A DNA stretch of 64,000 bases from the NCBI GenBank assembly GCA_045627405.1, contig JAZQNP010000013.1, positions 1 through 64,000 on the forward strand, given 5' to 3'. Source of the stretch: Firm-04 sp045627405 (GTDB lineage Bacteria; Bacillota; Clostridia; Oscillospirales; Ruminococcaceae). The notes beneath the pieces were generated by a model. That model was not told the origin of the DNA. It did not search any database and worked only from the letters and a program-made list of their open reading frames with translations. The translations under genes and the position numbers were made by a program. The stretch's first letter is position 1. Every line of letters starts with the position of its first letter. Shown piece after piece: positions 42,667 to 50,758 of this stretch.

Positions 42667-43317
42667 TTACTTGCCTCTGCGTGCGTTGTCAGCCGCAATC
42701 TCCTCGCACCAGTCTGCCGTCACTGCACGGTTCTCACGCATCGCCCGAATCGGTGCCGCGAGTGTCCGGAATACTGCTGCCGTTCCCGCAGAATCAGAAT
42801 TGTAATTCACCGCACGGTCTTCCGAAATCCCGACCTTCGCAGCCTCTCCGATTGCATCAATATTCGCACCGATGAACAGGAATTCCCAGCCTTCTTTTTT
42901 CTGCGCTTCAATCAGCTTTTTCAGTTTCGCATAGGTGAACTCACGGCTCGCATTCTCCATGCCGTCTGTCGTGATGATGAACATTGTATGCGCCGGAACA
43001 TCCTCCGGCCGCGCGTACTTGTGAATGCTGCGGATGTGGTTGATCGCACTGCCGACGGCATCCAGCAACGCGGTGCAGCCGCGCACGGTGTAATCTCTGT
43101 CTGTCAGCGGCGCAACCTCCGCAAGCTCTATGCGGTCATGCAGCACCTCACTGACGTGATCAAACAGCACCGTCGAGACATATACCGTTCCCTCGCCCTG
43201 CTTCTGCTTTTCGATCATGCCGTTGAAGCCGCCGATCGTGTCCCCCTCCAAGCCTGCCATGGATCCGCTCCGATCCAGCAGAAATACCAGCTCCGTTACA
43301 TTATTGTTCTTCTTCAT
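42667..43317 (-). CDS. VWA domain protein
   Basis: A 216-residue cytoplasmic von Willebrand factor A protein. The MIDAS metal site DRSGSM (DxSxS) lies near residues 14-19, with the threonine in GCTALLDAVG near 79 and the aspartate in FIITTDGMENAS near 113. Fold and length match stand-alone VWA proteins that recruit AAA or signalling partners, but no partner is adjacent. AGGAGG precedes the ATG at 43317; the upstream in-frame extension lies in the promoter region. An extended -10 (TGTTATACT, minus strand, 43369-43377) lies about 55 bases upstream. Confidence 0.88.
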   Translation of the reverse strand: MKKNNNVTELVFLLDRSGSMAGLEGDTIGGFNGMIEKQKQGEGTVYVSTVLFDHVSEVLHDRIELAEVAPLTDRDYTVRGCTALLDAVGSAINHIRSIHKYARPEDVPAHTMFIITTDGMENASREFTYAKLKKLIEAQKKEGWEFLFIGANIDAIGEAAKVGISEDRAVNYNSDSAGTAAVFRTLAAPIRAMRENRAVTADWCEEIAADNARRGK

Positions 43318-43426
43318 TTTCTTTTCCTCCTTCTTTTTCGTGAGGCTTTGTTTGCCTCCTGTGATTACAGTATAACAGAAATCAAAAGGAAATGTGTCGC
43401 CTGTGAAGCGACATTTTCTCGCCGCC

Positions 43427-43459
43427 AAAAAAACGCATCCGACCTCCGCCGGATGCGTT
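43427..43459 (-). terminator. Terminator after spoVT
   Basis: A 10-bp stem (43450-43459 with 43432-43441, arm AACGCATCCG) followed by T's on the minus strand. Confidence 0.88.
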
Positions 43460-43467
43460 CTGTTCTC

Positions 43468-44019
43468 CTATGCTTCAAGCTGTCTGCCAAGAAACTGTGA
43501 TGCCGCTGTGATCAGCGATCGCTGCAAATCTGTCGGTGCTGCCGTCTTCGACGGATCCGAACTGTCAAGAAATGCCACCGCACCGGTCACATCCCCTGCC
43601 GTCAGGATCGGCAGACACGCAAAGGCTGTGCGCATCAATCCTTCAACCGGACGCATATGCGCCCCGTTCCCCGATTCTGCATAGTACATTCTCCGCGATT
43701 CCATCAGCTCTTCCAGATCCTGCGATACCCGCCGCTCACTGAATTCCCGCTTCTGCGCGCCCGATACCGCTACCACATGATCCCGGTCAAATACGACCAC
43801 CGGACAGCCCGCCAGCTTTTGCATGATCTCTGCTACCTGAGTCGCGTTTTCACTCATCTCCCCAAGCGCAGAGTACTTGCGGAATACGACCTCGCCGTCC
43901 GTACTCGTGTATATTTCAAGTGGGTCTCCCTCCCGAATCCGCATCGTTCTGCGAATCTCCTTCGGGATCACCACTCTGCCTAAATCATCTATCCGGCGTA
44001 CAATACCTGTTGCTTTCAT
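43468..44019 (-). CDS. spoVT: AbrB-family regulator SpoVT
   Basis: A 183-residue DNA-binding protein. The N-terminal swapped-hairpin AbrB domain is KATGIVRRIDDLGRVVIPK and following (residues 2-50), and the C-terminal half (about 58-180) is GAF-like, as in Bacillus SpoVT (178 residues). SpoVT modulates late forespore genes in spore formers; its presence beside a CotJC-like gene hints at sporulation ability or its remnant. AGGAGG precedes the ATG at 44019; the upstream extension has none. Confidence 0.9.
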   Translation of the reverse strand: MKATGIVRRIDDLGRVVIPKEIRRTMRIREGDPLEIYTSTDGEVVFRKYSALGEMSENATQVAEIMQKLAGCPVVVFDRDHVVAVSGAQKREFSERRVSQDLEELMESRRMYYAESGNGAHMRPVEGLMRTAFACLPILTAGDVTGAVAFLDSSDPSKTAAPTDLQRSLITAASQFLGRQLEA

Positions 44020-44294
44020 TCTTTCCTCCTGCTCTGCGATGCAGAGGCTTTTCGTTTTCGCTATTTTGGATAGCTCATCGGTATTGTTTGCCGCCCGCCG
44101 GAATTTATGCATTACGGGAAATGGGGATTTTTACCGAAAGATTCCAGTTCTTTCCAATCAGCAAATTCTGCCGGCACCTTTCTCTGAATATGATCGGTTT
44201 CTAAACGGTCTGTTATGCAAAATTCATGTGGATTCATCTTCTTTTCACCCCTGTACTTGCATTGTAGTATCCATTCGGAATCATATCCGAGCGT

Positions 44295-44942
44295 TTGCGG
44301 TCAAATACATTGTCAAGCATAAAAACAGTCGGCGGCTATTTGCGGGATGAAGTGCAGCCGGGCTTTGCGCAGCTACACAGGTTGCTGACCGCATTCCCGG
44401 CGGGCGAGATGCCGGAGATGTCCGGATTCTCTCTCTTTCAGCCGGTTCGAGCGGAGATGATTGGCAATCAGGTATGGTATAGCTCTGACTTGCCTTGCAA
44501 TGCGTTTTTGCTGATGTTCCGCGATGTACTGAATACAAACGGCACGGCAATCTGCGCCTGCATGGTCTGCGGAGAATGCTTCTGCGGCAAACCGGGCGAC
44601 GATTACTGCGGGGACAAGGAATGTGTGAAGTTTCATGACAGTGCCGACCCATACCTGCGGAAAAAGGAACTGTCAGCGATCTCTGACACTGCCGGCACGC
44701 GCGTGCGGAGTATCCGCGCTCAGCTGCGTGATATTTGCGGCACAGAGCAGGCGGTGCTGGATGTCAATGCGTTTGCCAATCCCCTGAAAGACGCGCTGAT
44801 CGCCAAGGTCAAGCTGCTGCGCGGGACGGATGCATCGGTCAAGGAGATTCGGCGGCTGCAAAAGGAGAAGGAGAGTTTGTATGATAGGCTCAATGAGAAA
44901 CGGAAGGAGATTATTGAGGAATACGGCAAAAAGTTGTGCTGA
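44295..44942 (+). CDS. Cysteine-rich protein, start uncertain, possibly 5'-truncated
   Basis: A 215-residue frame I cannot assign. A cysteine cluster (CMVCGECFCGKPGDDYCGDK, about 91-110) looks like a zinc finger and is followed by a basic, helix-rich tail (LQKEKESLYDRLNEKRKE). The first possible start is a TTG with no ribosome site, and the frame is open only a few codons further upstream, so the true 5' end may be lost. It converges on the truncated AraC gene after 4 bases. Its setting among broken genes supports decay. Confidence 0.5.
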   Translation: MRSNTLSSIKTVGGYLRDEVQPGFAQLHRLLTAFPAGEMPEMSGFSLFQPVRAEMIGNQVWYSSDLPCNAFLLMFRDVLNTNGTAICACMVCGECFCGKPGDDYCGDKECVKFHDSADPYLRKKELSAISDTAGTRVRSIRAQLRDICGTEQAVLDVNAFANPLKDALIAKVKLLRGTDASVKEIRRLQKEKESLYDRLNEKRKEIIEEYGKKLC

Positions 44943-44946
44943 CACA

Positions 44947-45420
44947 TCAATCGTCCTCGATTCCAAAATAAGTCGCCCGAAATGCTTTTGGCGAGCAGCC
45001 GACACGCTGCTTGAACGATCTCGAAAAGTGTTCTGTTGAGCGGTATCCGCACTGTATTGCAATCTCCTGAACAGTCAGAGAGGAAGAGCCGAGCAGATGC
45101 TTTGCATGATTGATTCGGCTGAGATATACATCCTCCATGCAGCTGATGCCATAAATATCCCGGTAGATTTTTTGCAGTCGGGATACAGAATAATGTGTCC
45201 GTTCTGCCATAAGCTGCTGTGTCCATTCCCATTCCGGATGTGTATAAATCTCTGCTCTGAGATGCACAATCGCCGGGTTTTCTTCTTTTCCCCGGATATA
45301 TTCCTGTTCACGAATCATCAGAGATGCACTGCAATATATAATTGACATCAAAAGGAGAGTCGGCGTGACTGCATATTTTTCCTGCGCCAGTTCCCGCATA
45401 TAGCAGATGTTCATGATCAT
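44947..45420 (-). pseudogene. AraC-family regulator, N-terminal domain missing
   Basis: 157 residues corresponding to the last part of an AraC regulator. The two helix-turn-helix motifs are intact (about 68-150, including EIAIQCGYRSTEHFSRSFKQ), but the sugar-sensing cupin domain seen in the intact paralogue at 46919-47686 is absent. The frame runs out at about 45420, exactly where sequence of the oppositely oriented esterase begins without its signal peptide. A deletion apparently removed both 5' ends and the promoters between them. It cannot be made as a normal regulator. Confidence 0.8.
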
Positions 45421-46849
45421 CTGCTGTTTCGGCTGACTATGCAGCAGAGCTTGTGCGAATCAGCACCTATGACAACAGCCGCAATCTGAATATCAGCGGC
45501 ACCGCAGATCACGCAGCCTGCAACACATGGAACACCAATGGGTCGCAGAATGAAAACTGGCGGTTTGATTATGTCGGCACCAACAGCGTCGGCAGGTATT
45601 TCAAAATCGTCAACATGGGCACCGGCAGATTGCTCACGGAACAAACATTGGAATCTTTGAGAACACTTACAGTGATGCACAGCTGTTTAAGTTCGTCAGC
45701 AATGCGGACGGATCATACAAAATTGTGACAAAGGTTTCCAATGATGCAAGCTGTATCGACACAGCAGATACTTCTGTCGGTGCAAATGTGCAGGAATGGA
45801 CGCTGAACGGATCTTCGGGGCAAAATTGGTATCTGGAATATGTCAGCACCGATCTGATTGCCGGAGATGTTAGTCTCGACGGAAAACTCAACGCAGCCGA
45901 TCTGACGCTGTTGAAACGTGGTGTATTCAGCGGCTTTTCCTCCGATTCCGCATCGCGCTGTGCCGATGTCAATGCGGACGGCACTGTCAATGCAGAGGAT
46001 GCAAGACTGCTACGTGACTTTCTGCTCGGCAAACCTGTTTCTTTGAAACTAGGCACAGCTTCCGCTGCTGCCGGAACGTCATCGGCTTCGGCATATGAAT
46101 CTGCCGGATTCCGATTCTTCGGAACGGTCTATCTAGTCGGAGATTCCACGGTCTGCGAATATGACAACAACACTGTTTCTGCGTATAATCGCTATGGCTG
46201 GGGCATGAAGCTGGCAGATCAGTTCAATGGAGTCACCGTCAGGAATCTGGCTCTTTCCGGCAGAAGCTCCCGCAGTTTTCTGAATGAGACGAATTACAAT
46301 ACACTTTGCAGCAGTATCGGCAGCGGTGATTATCTCTTCATTCAGTTTGGTCACAATGATGAAAAGACAGATGAGAATACCTATCCGGGGCTCGGAACAT
46401 ATCCGAATCTTGATTGGAATACGCTGGACGGCAGCGGAAAAAATGCAAGCGGACAGTATTCTTATGAATGGATTTTACTGAATCGCTACGCAAAAAATGC
46501 AAGAGATGCAGGTGCCGTTCCGGTGCTGGTCACACCGATTACGCGGCGCGCAGCGAACGGTCAGCCGTATTATCAGGCACATACCGATTATCAGCAGGGC
46601 TTGCTTTCTATGGCAGCATCAAACGGAATTGCTGCCATTGACCTGACTGCGCTGACCACAGACCTCTACAATCAGCTATATACCGCAGGCGGATCAGATG
46701 CAACTGCCGCACTTCATTGCTGGACCGATACGGCACACACCACTCTGGATAACACCCATCTGAGCAGCTACGGTGCAGAAACGGTCAGCCGAATCGTTGC
46801 GGAGCAGACAAAACAGCTCGGCCTTCAAATCGGCAATGCAATGAAATAA
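45421..46849 (+). pseudogene. Ricin-dockerin-rhamnogalacturonan acetylesterase (CE12-like), broken
   Basis: Modules in order: ricin-type carbohydrate-binding repeats (45423-45850, AAELVRISTYDNSRNLNISG), a dockerin with two calcium loops (GDVSLDGKLNAADLTLL and ADVNADGTVNAEDARLL, about 45865-46035), and an SGNH esterase (46125-46845). The esterase has GDST, LSGRSSRSF, QFGHND and DNTHL blocks typical of rhamnogalacturonan acetylesterases. The start codon and signal peptide are missing, and a one-base deletion near 45636-45641 shifts the frame. From 45725 to 46849 the frame is open, so dockerin plus esterase survive in sequence. It would have removed acetyl groups from pectin on a cellulosome. 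Confidence 0.85.
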
Positions 46850-46867
46850 TACCATTCGCTCCCCCTC

Positions 46868-46919
46868 GCAACAATGCCGGCGTGCAGTTTACGCTGACGA
46901 CGGCATTGTTGCTCTTTTT
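46868..46919 (+). terminator. Terminator after the acetylesterase
   Basis: A 12-bp stem (46868-46879 with 46901-46912, arm GCAACAATGCCG) followed by CTTTTTT. An inner GCGT/ACGC helix may extend it. Confidence 0.9.
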
Positions 46920-47686
46920 TATGCTTTGCTCTGCTTGCGCCAGTTTACAGGAGAAAAGCCGGTCATTTTCTTGAATTGTCTGGAAAAATGCACCGGACTG
47001 TTATATCCGCAGCGCAGCGCGATCTCCTCTGCGGTGAGGTTCGTACATTGCAGCATTGTCTTTGCAGCCTCTATGCGGTTGATGATCACATCCTTCATGA
47101 CCGGAATGCCGAATGCCTCCCGATAGAGCCTTTGAAAGTGAGAGGTGCTGATATGCATCCGTTCTGCCATTTCCGGAATATTCCAATCTCTCTGCGGCAC
47201 CGCACAAATTTCCTCACGCAGCACCATCAGCTTATCATAATAAAGCAAATATTGTGATGTACTTTGATTGCTGATCGAAAAATCTGAGAACATCGCGGTC
47301 ATCAGTGCGTTGATGACCGCATTGTCATTGAATCCGCGGAAATGCGCGTCACAAATCAGCTTGAAGTACTGTGCCGGCTGCACTGCATCCGGAATCACAA
47401 TCGGCTGATTATACGGCAGTTCAAACTGTTTCATGACATCCGGATCACAGGTGAACTGAATCCAGTCATCCATATATTCTTCCCCGTTTGCGGCATAGAA
47501 ATGCGGCGCGTTGACATCATACAGGATAAACGTATTCGGCGGAAACGGGCGAATCTCTCCGTCTTGTTTCAGGCGGCACTGAGAACGGATCAGCAATGCA
47601 AGATAATGCGGATAACCGTTTTGCCGCTCAATCAGAAAATCTGCTTCATGAATATACCCGATTCCCATGTACAGAATCCGAAACAT
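46919..47686 (-). CDS. AraC-family transcriptional regulator
   Basis: A 255-residue regulator with a cupin-like sensory domain (about 10-140, including FILYDVNAPHFYAANGEEY) and a C-terminal double helix-turn-helix (about 160-250; IALRCGYNSPVHFSRQFKK). CGGAGGTG precedes the ATG at 47686. It is divergent from the dockerin-esterase remnant, so it probably once controlled that gene in response to a plant sugar. It resembles the truncated regulator at 44947-45420, suggesting a duplicated regulator/esterase module. Confidence 0.92.
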   Translation of the reverse strand: MFRILYMGIGYIHEADFLIERQNGYPHYLALLIRSQCRLKQDGEIRPFPPNTFILYDVNAPHFYAANGEEYMDDWIQFTCDPDVMKQFELPYNQPIVIPDAVQPAQYFKLICDAHFRGFNDNAVINALMTAMFSDFSISNQSTSQYLLYYDKLMVLREEICAVPQRDWNIPEMAERMHISTSHFQRLYREAFGIPVMKDVIINRIEAAKTMLQCTNLTAEEIALRCGYNSPVHFSRQFKKMTGFSPVNWRKQSKA

Positions 47687-47844
47687 CGCAGTCCCACCTC
47701 CGGTTCAATATGTAAATGCTGAACAGGCATTTTCACCAGTTGCCCGATGCGGATCATAAAAGACAGTATAATATGTTAAGATGATTCCATTATATCCCAT
47801 TCTCATCCGCTTGTCAAGATGCTATAATAAAATTGCAGTACTCT

Positions 47845-48436
47845 GACCTGTTTCAGCCGCATATCACACCGGTCCTCCGTGACGTTGATCTGGACGGGCT
47901 TGTTTCGGTCAGTGATGCTGTTCTCATGCAGCAATATCTCTTATGTCTACGCCAGCGCGACACAGGACAAATGCTCCGGCATGGACAACGCCAACAACGC
48001 GGCATACGATAACTTCATCAATCTGCTGACAAAGGAAATCATGCCGTACATGGAGCAGAACTATTCCATCAAAACAGGGCCCGAAAATACTGCAATCACC
48101 GGCGGTTCGATGGGCGGCAGAGAGTCGCTGTATATCGGCTTTCAGCGTCCCGATCTGTTCGGGTATATCGGTGCAATGTGCCCCGCGCCTGGCGTTGCGC
48201 CGGGTCTTATCTCAGATAATAATTTCAGATTCGGCGATGCAAAGCCCTATCTCCTGATGATTACCGGCGGTTCTGATGACACTGTGGTATTTAATACGCC
48301 TACAGGCTATCACGATCTGCTCGTGAAAAACGGCGTCGATCATGTCTGGCATTATGTGCAGGGCGGCGACCATGTCGGCAAGTCCATCCGTCCGCATATG
48401 TATACCTTTGTGCGGTATTTGTTCAAGGCAGGTTAA
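47845..48436 (+). pseudogene. Half-dockerin fused out of frame to an esterase
   Basis: In one frame (47845-47945) the sequence reads DVDLDGLVSVSDAVLMQQYLL, the first calcium repeat of a dockerin. The second repeat is missing and another frame takes over with YVYASATQDKCSGMDNANN, an alpha/beta-hydrolase of the feruloyl/acetyl-xylan esterase type. Its catalytic motifs remain: Ser in ITGGSMGGRES, Asp in ITGGSDDTVVF, His in QGGDHVG. No signal peptide or ribosome site is present. An internal deletion between dockerin and catalytic module explains the join. A GTG at 47879 could give a 185-residue product, but this is unlikely to be the native protein. Confidence 0.78.
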
Positions 48437-48452
48437 ATCTTGCTGCAAAAGA

Positions 48453-48490
48453 ATGCGGTCAGAGCAATGTTTCTGACCGCATTTCAGTAT
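48453..48490 (+). terminator. Terminator after the esterase remnant
   Basis: An 11-bp stem (ATGCGGTCAGA at 48453-48463 with 48472-48482), 8-base loop, then TTCAGTATTTAT. Confidence 0.75.
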
Positions 48491-48509
48491 TTATAGATTT
48501 CTGTCTGTT

Positions 48510-48653
48510 TCACTTCGCGATGTACCGTTCCTTCGCCGCCTCCATCCCCATACAGAACACCAAATCTTGACTCTTCCTTTTACAAGACGATATGCACATT
48601 GCATATATATCAGCTTGAATAAGTTCCCATTGATGTTCATCCATACGATTCAT
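48510..48653 (-). CDS. Small open frame, possible gene remnant
   Basis: 47 codons beginning MNRMDEHQWELIQADIYAM with a plausible protein-like composition. The frame stays open a further 16 codons upstream (PKSIAAAMNRM), suggesting the 3' end of a lost gene rather than a complete small protein. No ribosome site was found. Family not recognised. Confidence 0.3.
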   Translation of the reverse strand: MNRMDEHQWELIQADIYAMCISSCKRKSQDLVFCMGMEAAKERYIAK

Positions 48654-48797
48654 CGCCGCAGCTATTGACTTCGGGGAGATGGTGTAAAGTATAATATAAT
48701 CATTACGAAGCAGAGTGGTTTTAGCTTAGATATTTTATTATTCACGCACTATTGCAACAATCCGTGGATATGTTATAGAAGAAAGCTGGTATATGCA

Positions 48798-49607
48798 ATG
48801 AGAAGAAAAACTTCTATGATTTTATGCGTACTAACCCTTCTATTTGTATCAGGGTGCAGTACTGACATCGGTTCTTCTATTCCATCATCAGCATCACCTA
48901 CTGAGTCAGTGGAAAACTCCGAAACCATCGCGATTAAATATATGAAGGATAAGTATGATCTGGATTGCACTGTTGTAAAGGTTTATGGCATAGTTACTGG
49001 GTTTATGGGCGATTCATTTGATCAGGTGTTGATGCGCCCCACAGATGATCCAAATGGAGATAAGTTGAAGGAAAACGAGGGGCAGCGTTATCTTGACCTA
49101 GTGAATTTTGCAGATCAATATGGTTCGACATTTGCAGTGTATATTAATGGTTCTGATAAAGCGGTGATTGGTGATCAGTATATGTGGTATAGCGTTTATC
49201 CACTCTTTTATTCTTGGATAAACGACAAGTTTTCCAGATTTACGCCAAATCAAACTGGGCGTTGCCATATTTTAGATTGCAACACAGTTGAAGGGCAATT
49301 TCATTATTGCTTTTCACCTCGTTATTCTTTCGTTACAACGGTCGAAGAATTAGAAATTCAGTTGGAGTGCATGAATGTTCAAATTTGTGCATATTATTTG
49401 GAATCATCCAAGATAACAAACCAGAATTATTGGGATGCGTTTAAGTCGCAACTGAACAGCCAATATCCATTCAATTACTTCAATATGAGAATTTATGAAG
49501 TACCTGATTCTATCTACCAACAAGCAGTGTCAAATGTAGCTATATACCAGATGGTTAGTAGCACTGATTATCCCACGTGGCTTATTAAATTTGGCAGTTA
49601 TTTATGA
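48798..49607 (+). CDS. Putative lipoprotein, AT-rich
   Basis: A 269-residue exported protein with a lipoprotein signal (MRRKTSMILCVLTLLFVSGC, lipobox V-S-G-C, Cys20). A serine/threonine linker and a globular domain rich in Tyr/Phe follow. I do not recognise the family. Codon use is clearly more AT-rich than every neighbour (many TTT, AAT, GAT and TTA codons), which suggests recent acquisition. The ribosome site is weak. The region before it carries an AT-rich TATAAT cluster near 48690. No functional partner is nearby. Confidence 0.75.
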   Translation: MRRKTSMILCVLTLLFVSGCSTDIGSSIPSSASPTESVENSETIAIKYMKDKYDLDCTVVKVYGIVTGFMGDSFDQVLMRPTDDPNGDKLKENEGQRYLDLVNFADQYGSTFAVYINGSDKAVIGDQYMWYSVYPLFYSWINDKFSRFTPNQTGRCHILDCNTVEGQFHYCFSPRYSFVTTVEELEIQLECMNVQICAYYLESSKITNQNYWDAFKSQLNSQYPFNYFNMRIYEVPDSIYQQAVSNVAIYQMVSSTDYPTWLIKFGSYL

Positions 49608-49770
49608 TGAATAAACTAGAACCGTAATATAACATGACACTTATTGAGGATAATTCAATTAGAAAAAAGAAATAATGATAAATCTTATGATCCGCCTCAA
49701 ACGGTACTCATAGGTCGCACCGATTGAATTTGGTACTGCCGGCGGAGCAACACTTGCAGGTTCAGGAGAT
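49608..49770. other. Short patchwork segment, no secure gene
   Basis: The segment between the AT-rich lipoprotein and the lyase fragment. From about 49712 a plus-strand frame reads VAPIEFGTAGGATLAGSG and runs into the terminator at 49813. It looks like the tail of a lost gene. Origin not recognised. Confidence 0.4.
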
Positions 49771-50460
49771 TTATGCGAAAAGCTCCCTGATCCTTCGCGG
49801 ACCGCAAAGCCGAAAACGGGCACCGGAACAACACCGGTACCCGTTTTTTTGAGCAGCGTCATAACGGAAAACACATTCGGAAATCAATCCGCTGCGGCAG
49901 GATTGACCGGAAGAGTTTAAGATATTGCCGATACCGGTTACGGTTGTGCCGTCCTTCGAGGTGACAGAAACGGTGTCTTTATTCTCATCGGTCACATAGA
50001 GGATGATCGCATCGGGTTTCAGAAGTCCGTTGTCCTGATAAGCACCGACACCCTCTGTATATTGGAAATGTGCATATCCGGAGCGATCCTGCGGGCTGAC
50101 TTCGACACCGCTCTGAACAATCACACCCTTGGACGTGGTCAGGGATACGGCGTACGTTCCTGCCGGAAGTCCCGGAATATCCACGCGCAGACCTGCATTC
50201 GTATCGCGCACAAGATAGGTCAGGTCATCTCCTGTCAGTGTACCGGAAGCAGTGCCGGAATAGGAAACACCGGTTACATCCGCATCACTGAGTCCCGAAA
50301 AGACGACATACAGCATTTCGTTCCAGCCGCCTGCACTGACAGCAGTGACCGTGCCATTATCTTCCGCATGGATCGGGATTGCCGCGGTTGACAATGCCGC
50401 TGCGGCTGCCGTCACACAGGCAGCAAAGCGTCTGTTTCTCTTTTTCTCTTTGTTGTTCAT
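49771..50460 (-). pseudogene. 5' fragment of a secreted pectate-lyase-type protein
   Basis: Residues 1-32 form a signal peptide (basic start, then FAACVTAAAAALSTAAIPIHA). An Ig-like or binding domain of about 150 residues follows (GGWNEMLYVVFSGLSDADVTG, then LPAGTYAVSLTTSKGVIV). The native-looking sequence stops at TVTGIGNILNSSG near 49905; after that the frame reads unrelated sequence over a plus-strand terminator. The N-terminal layout resembles polysaccharide-lyase family 1 proteins of ruminococci, but the catalytic domain is missing, so this identity is an inference. TGGAGGGG precedes the ATG and a promoter is present, so the 5' part may still be expressed. Confidence 0.65.
49813..49850 (+). 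terminator. Strong plus-strand terminator
   Basis: AAAACGGG (49813-49820) and ACCGG pair with CCGGT and CCCGTTTT with one mismatch, followed by seven T's (49844-49850). It lies about 200 bases after the AT-rich lipoprotein, beyond a fragmentary frame. Confidence 0.75.
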
Positions 50461-50507
50461 GATTTCCCCTCCAAAATAAAAAATCGGCAGTAATAATTGC
50501 CTTCTCT

Positions 50508-50536
50508 ATCTTATCACTCGTTATTCATAAAGTAAA
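50508..50536 (-). promoter_or_regulatory. Probable promoter of the lyase fragment
   Basis: Minus strand TTTACT (50531-50536), 17-base spacer, TAAGAT (50508-50513), about 45 bases before the ATG at 50460. Confidence 0.5.
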
Positions 50537-50656
50537 TGATACATCATCCGTCGATCATGACGAATAATATGGAAGAATTCATCTTATAAACTGCAATATG
50601 ATTACAAGACAGCACGCAGATGACAAAGTTCCTGATTGATGTACCTTTGAATAAAC

Positions 50657-50690
50657 TGAGCGCACGCAGAAAACTTCCTGCGTGCGCTCA
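50657..50690 (-). terminator. Terminator of the hexuronate operon
   Basis: A perfect 13-bp stem (TGAGCGCACGCAG at 50657-50669 with 50678-50690), 8-base loop, and a weak T-rich tail on the minus strand (GTTTATTC). It lies about 60 bases after the last gene of the operon. Confidence 0.75.
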
Positions 50691-50720
50691 TTGAATGGAG
50701 GAATAAAAGAATTAGTTTAC

Positions 50721-50758
50721 GTTAGCGTAGGTTAGCGTAGGTTAGCGTAGGTTAGCGT
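50721..50758. repeat. Tandem 10-bp repeat GTTAGCGTAG
   Basis: Three perfect copies (50721-50750) plus a fourth partial copy (50751-50758). The stop codon of the kinase gene (50752-50754) lies inside the last copy. A fifth degenerate unit (AGTTTAC) precedes the array. Confidence 0.92.

Larger units (their letters stand above)
48437..48797. other. AT-rich intergenic stretch
   Basis: 361 bases containing a terminator (48453-48490) and a short minus-strand frame (48510-48653). The remainder, about 48660-48797, is AT-rich with TATAATATAAT near 48690 and no recognisable gene. Confidence 0.6.

Noticed and set aside
43395..43418. Plus-strand hairpin TGTCGC/GCGACA followed by TTTT as a terminator
   Set aside because: The stem is only 6 bp and no plus-strand gene ends here.
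44100..50500. Prophage or insertion sequence as the cause of the decayed region
   Set aside because: No transposase, integrase, terminal inverted repeats or attachment sites were recognised; the breaks look like deletions between related modules.
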